Shown here piece after piece: positions 59,450 through 64,000 of a stretch of 64,000 nucleotides of DNA. Source of the DNA: Bagarius yarrelli (taxonomy: Eukaryota > Chordata > Actinopteri > Siluriformes > Sisoridae); assembly GCA_005784505.1 (NCBI GenBank), contig VCAZ01000020.1:2533368-2597367 (forward strand). Reading direction: 5' to 3'. Below the pieces are notes generated by a model that saw only the letters and a list, made by a program, of their open reading frames with translations, was not told the origin of the DNA and did not search any database. The stretch's first letter is position 1. Each line of letters starts with the position of its first letter. A program made the translations under genes and the position numbers.

Positions 59450-62400
59450 CTAGTCGCTGTCTGCGTCGTCGCTGATGATCCCCCGCAGGTTGCTCCAGTC
59501 TGTGGCTTTCTTGCGCCCCCTGACTGCGCTGCCCTCGTCACTGTCGGAATCAGAGTTCACCGCACGTTTGTAGGCTGGTAAAGGCGAGCTGCTCTGAAGA
59601 TTCGTCCATGGTGCTGCAGCTCGCCGTTTAGGACGACCTGTAATGCAGAATTTATAAATTAAATTAACAGTTAGTAAAAGAAAAGAATAAAGAAAGGATA
59701 AATATTTAAAGAATCCATTGCAATGTAATGCATTTAACATCTGTGTAACATTACAAATGTCCATTTGCAAAAGATTATAGGTTTGAACAGAAATGTCCAG
59801 AATTTGGCTACAAATTGTTATCCCATGGGCATCAACCGGTGCTGAACATCATTGTAAGACAGAAACACAACACACATTTGTTTTACATCATCAATTTTTT
59901 TTTTCGCTAAATAGTAAATAAAAACATTCTCTAGCTGTAATTTTGCTCATGACATTTTTCAGTAAGTTTTATTTCTCGGTTTGAAGTTGTCATGCTAGTT
60001 GCGTCATCATGTTCGTCGCTCCTAATGGTGCTTTTTAGACGGCAGGTAAATGTGAGAAAAGTTTGCAACAGCCGTAATTGGCTTTCGGCGAACATGTAAA
60101 ACTAGCGATTGAATTACGGGTTAAAGTGGGATTATAGGAATCTTTAAGGATTCCAACATTTGTCTCAAAGTTTTAGCCTAGCCTAGAAAAGAAAGGGGAA
60201 AAAAAGGCAAAATGTCTACAACATACCCTGACTGGTGATTATATTGCTGACATCCAGTTCCGCCAGCTCCTGAGCTTCCTCTCTCTTCATTCTGGCCTTC
60301 TTACACTTCTCTATAGATGGCTGACCTGAAGAGGGCAATTAAAGACAGGTGATAATATTACACATCATTTAACACACACACTTATTCAGAGTGACTTAAG
60401 TTTATCGCTTGAACCTACTGTAGCCCTGGGAGTTGAACTGTAAACTAAATTCTCTCCACATTAATACAGCAGTAGCTATATTCGTGGCAAGAAAGACATT
60501 TCAATATAAATAATTTGTATAAAATAGTAATACAAATAAAATGAAAAAAAGTAAAAGTAATAAGAGCAATCACATATGGTCTTTCAACTCAATTCCTGAC
60601 AAATATAGGAAGTGGTTAAGGTGTTGGACTGATACCAGAAAGACCAGGGTTTGATTCCCAGCCCCAACAAGCCACCACTGTTGGGCCTAAGCAAGGCCCT
60701 TAACCCCCGATCGCTCAGTTGTATAAAAGAGATGAATGTAAGTCGCTCTGGATTAGGGCGTCTGCCAAAATGCCGTCAATGTAAATGTAAATATCTCAAA
60801 ATTGTCCCAGGCGGATTCATTTCGAAAAATGTTCATCACCGTATTCTTTAAATAACAGTGTTGCCGAGCATCATTTAAAAATGAACATTCAATTAAAATA
60901 TGCTTTACACTCAGCACATCTCCACATCACTCACAGATCGGGTTCCTTTTCCCATTTCAGTACATCAGAGTGGGTCAATTTGGCATCTTGTGTACCTGAC
61001 CTGTTCGTATCAACTTTTGAAGACTAGTTCACTTCTAGCTTCGGAAGTGGATTTACCTCATATGATGTTATGTGTACAGTCACTCCACTCCACTCGCTAT
61101 TAATTTACTCATTCACAAAGGATTTAAAATCAGTCGATGGTATCTTGTATCCTGTTATATTCGCCTGGGTTGCTTTTTTTCCCCTGTTTTATCAGCCTGT
61201 TTATTGCTAGTGAATCCCGTATGGCCTGGTATCCAACAAAAAACAGTATGAAAAAAAAAAGCTTTGTTTCTTTAAAAAGGGCCGCTTTTTTAATAACACT
61301 GATTGTTAGAGGATTTCGAATCTGTGCAAATTAAAAAAATGCAGATGATGCTCCTTTTCTATTTGCCCCAGGGCTAAATTCAGCGCATAAGCTTCAGCTG
61401 TAAAGATTGCACTTCGTTAGTGTATATGCTTGCTGAAATGTTTTGGATTCATTATCAGTACTGCTGCAGACACGTGACTGTCCGACTTTGATCTATCTGT
61501 GTACACTGGGACATGGGATGGTATACTGTGCCTTATGTTCAATTCTTTCCACATTTGCTTTTAAATAAATATCCTGATGGTTTCACTCACCCTCCACTCC
61601 CAGTTCTTCCAGTTCTTTCTTCAACACAGCAACTTTGGCTTTTACTGAGCGGCAGCCCTCAAACAGCTTCTTATAATTACGGCGTGCGCCGCAGAGGGAG
61701 ATGTAGCGCTTCAGCCTGGACACGGCTTTATTCTCATCATCCTGTAGGACAAACCACACGCCAGTCAGCATGTTTAACACATTCCTGATCATACACCCCT
61801 GAAGCTTGGTACAATCCCACACACACACACACACACACACACATTTAATCACTATAGACAATTTCAGACCTGGAAGGAAATCAGAGTAAAACAGAGAAAC
61901 CTTCTCAAGCACAGGGGAAACTTGCAAACTTCACATACAGGACAGATACGGACGGGAATTAAACCCCCACAGCCCTAAAGGTGTGTGTCATAAGAGCTTA
62001 TGTCTCACCCAACAAGCTGAATTGCAGATCATAAAAGACATATTTTACTACACTGACTGGTATACCAAACATTTTCCTTTACATGTTGTTTAAATTGCCT
62101 GTATACAAAAATTATCACACACAAATAGTCAGAAACGCCATTAGTCACCTTTCCTCCTTTGTCTTTGCTCTCACTCATTTCACTACTCTTCTTCTTTGGT
62201 GCACTTTTCTTTTTCTTCTCTTCTTCCTGTTTGGCTTTTGTCCCCTCTGCTTCTTCATCGTCCTCCAGAGAGGGTAAGGATGAAGAGGAATCTGAATCCT
62301 CTGCCTCTTTCCTGTCATTATTCTTCGCTTTCACTGGGAAAGGATAGAATGATAAATGTAAGAAGACATTTAAATATTAACAAGAATATTATTAAGGCAG

Positions 62401-63086
62401 AAATGGCTTTAAAAGCAGGAATACCTGTTTCTGTTTCTTCTTTCCTAGATTCGTTATCGCTTTCATCATCGCTGCTCTCACTCGTTTCTTTCCTTTCAGT
62501 TTTGGTTGCCGTGTCGTCTTCACTTTCAGAGCTACTCCCGAAGACTTCCTTCTGCACTTTTCTCACAGCCTCACTCTCCGTTGACTTTTGCTCCTTTTTG
62601 TTTTCTTGTTTTTTTCTTATCTTCTGTGTTTCGGCTTTGAGCCCTTTTCCAACGTTTATTTTCCCACTTTTGGGTTTAATTTCCTTGCCGTTCATCTGTT
62701 CCAAGCTATCCAAACTTGCTCTTTGCTTTTTCTTTCCACTTGCAACATTTGCCTTCTTTCGATTTCCGACGTCTTTGTGTTTAACCTCTTTATCGCTTAC
62801 CTCCTCTTCCTCGCTATTGCTTTCCTTTTCGCCCCTGGCACGTATTTGCTGGTTTTCTTTGTCTTCATCTAAACTGCTGGAGTTGATGTGATCCTCTTCA
62901 TCACTATCTAAAACTTTCCCTTTCTTCTTCACCTTATTTTTTTCCTCCTCCTCATCACTTTCTGAGCTTGTGTCTCCCTTTCTATTCCCTTTCTTTACAC
63001 TGCTCTTTTCTTTTAAGATCTTCTTCTGTCGAACCTTTGCATTTTGCTCTTCCTCACTCTCTTCCCCCATGTCCTTATCACTTCCC

Positions 63087-63123
<37 letters not shown>

Positions 63124-63192
63124 TATCATCCTCCTCTTCTTCTTTTACCATCTCCTCATTTGCTATTTTCTCTATTCCAGAGTCTGGAGAAT
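59450..63192 (-). CDS. hirip3: HIRIP3, HIRA-interacting protein 3 (3' part; 5' exons off the window)
   Basis: Nuclear histone chaperone-type protein that binds HIRA and core histones. Five exons (5' to 3'): 62425-63192, 62149-62333, 61591-61741, 60227-60325, 59450-59637, phases consistent. The first is a long Asp/Glu/Lys/Ser-rich exon with an Asp run. The exon at 61591 encodes the conserved core (RLKRYISLCGARRNYKKL), the CHZ-type histone-binding region of this family. The next reads IEKCKKARMKREEAQELAEL and SNIITSQG. The last ends DWSNLRGIISDDADSD, close to the human end HMRGIISSDGESN. The acidic region is poorly conserved in sequence across species, so the call rests on the last three exons. 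The N-terminal HIRIP3 segment was not found up to 64,000 and should lie further right. Confidence 0.93.
60374..60440 (-). repeat. SINE fragment in a HIRIP3 intron
   Basis: cttattcagagtgacttaag and ctgggagttgaac are remnants of a family A element. Confidence 0.4.
60608..60795 (+). repeat. Family A SINE, plus orientation, full length
   Basis: The best forward copy: gtggttaaggtgttggact (A-box side), gggtttgattcccag (B-box), aagcaaggcccttaaccccc, then gtcgctctggattagggcgt and a tail ending in repeated aatgtaa units typical of LINE-type 3' ends. Confidence 0.8.
61818..61842. repeat. (CA)n microsatellite
   Basis: About 12 CA units in a HIRIP3 intron. The rest of the 60,800-61,590 intron is unremarkable. 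Confidence 0.9.
63084..63126 (-). repeat. Coding (GAT)n tract in HIRIP3
   Basis: On the coding strand mostly GAT, giving a run of Asp broken by one Asn (EEEEDDNDDD...). It forms part of the acidic region of the protein. Confidence 0.9.
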
Positions 63193-63330
63193 CTGAAACG
63201 AATAGTAACAGGGAAATGACACACACACACACACACATCTAAAGACAGATTATTGAATTGTAATGCTGCTTTATCTGTTTAACAAGATTTCTTTTTTTAC
63301 GCCTCATGTTAGGGGCATATGCCACCACAT

Positions 63331-63582
63331 AGGGGCAGCGGTGGCTCAAACGTTAAGGTGCCAAGTTGCTGATCTGAAGACCAGAAACACCTGGGTTCAA
63401 GTCCCACCACCGGCAAGCCAACCACTGTTGGGTCCTTGAGTAACCCTTAACCCTTCCTGCTCCAGGGGCGCTGTATCATAGCTGACCCTGTGCTCTGACC
63501 CCCAACTTACTAAGATGGGATATGCGCAAAACACTGCATTTCATTGGCTCTGTACACGTACCGTGCACAATGAAGTTGAAAA
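63331..63582 (+). repeat. Family B SINE, plus orientation
   Basis: gcagcggtggctcaaacgtt (A-box side), cctgggttcaagtccca (B-box), ctgctccaggggcgctgtat body and gtgcacaatgaag tail. It lies in the HIRIP3 intron and is the sister of 57254-57504. Confidence 0.75.
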
Positions 63583-64000
63583 TATATATATATATTTTTT
63601 TAACAGTCATCTCAAATGATTGCAAAACAAATGATCACTGAAGAAGATTTGGATAAACAGGCATTCTGTGGTTAATTAACCTAATCATAACCCAACTGTT
63701 GCCTCCTGCTATAGAGTCTCTAGCCTCGTTTACATGAAGCATTGCATTCCAAGTACAATCCGTAATCTTCTACTGGTTACTTTGTGTGTACGGCCTTGAC
63801 ATACCCAGTCTTGACATTTTATTCTAGGTCGCTTAATTTCAGTAGCAGTCTTTTTTTTCATTCTTTCATTCACAGGACTTGTAGTGAAGCTACAGAAAAG
63901 CTTACACATGCATTTACTCGTCACAACCAGCTTGTGTTCTGATCATTTAAGGTGCATTTTAATAGCAGGTGTAATCAGGACCAAAAAATGATTACATTAA
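63583..64000. other. HIRIP3 upstream intron, nothing seen
   Basis: AT-rich; no HIRIP3 N-terminal exon was recognised before the window ends. Confidence 0.5.

Overview
The window looks like a piece of a teleost fish chromosome. The genes are split into many short exons with standard GT-AG introns, the intergenic DNA is AT-rich with long CA, CT, TA and TATC microsatellites, and tRNA-headed SINEs are scattered through it. The SINE type suggests an ostariophysan fish (catfish or characin relative), but the species cannot be fixed from sequence alone. No prokaryotic, organellar or intact viral content was seen.

Layout, left to right. (1) 1301-3229, minus strand: 5' part of a MAZ zinc-finger gene; its last exons lie off the left edge. 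(2) 3230-6040: CpG/pyrimidine-rich promoter-like DNA, then three SINE relics. (3) 6626-10011, minus: complete CDIPT (phosphatidylinositol synthase), six coding exons, 213 residues. (4) 10012-14745: CDIPT promoter, a small inverted repeat, a decayed BED-finger transposon scrap and the probable long TAOK2 3' UTR. (5) 14746-32257, minus: complete TAOK2 kinase, 19 coding exons, 1160 residues, plus a non-coding first exon behind an intron of about 8.6 kb. (6) 35330-58600, plus: a small family of membrane-anchored trypsin-like serine proteases. There are two intact genes (35472-39987 and 48425-51823), an orphan promoter plus exon 1 (about 43985-44187) and decayed exon 5/6 remnants (about 57990-58640). 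(7) 59450-63192, minus: the 3' five exons of HIRIP3; its start lies off the right edge.

MAZ, CDIPT, TAOK2 and HIRIP3 all belong to the human 16p11.2 neighbourhood, so the window is a compact fish version of that block. The clearest lineage-specific feature is the protease cluster sitting between TAOK2 and HIRIP3, which are neighbours in human. Its genes share a promoter block, exon phases, and an exon 3 far more alike than exons 4-6, which points to gene conversion.

Exon boundaries were derived by hand from splice signals, frame continuity and family knowledge. Every complete gene closes in frame, with length divisible by three. No alignment or database search was run. I found no wholly new biological system; the protease array and several local structures are the best leads.
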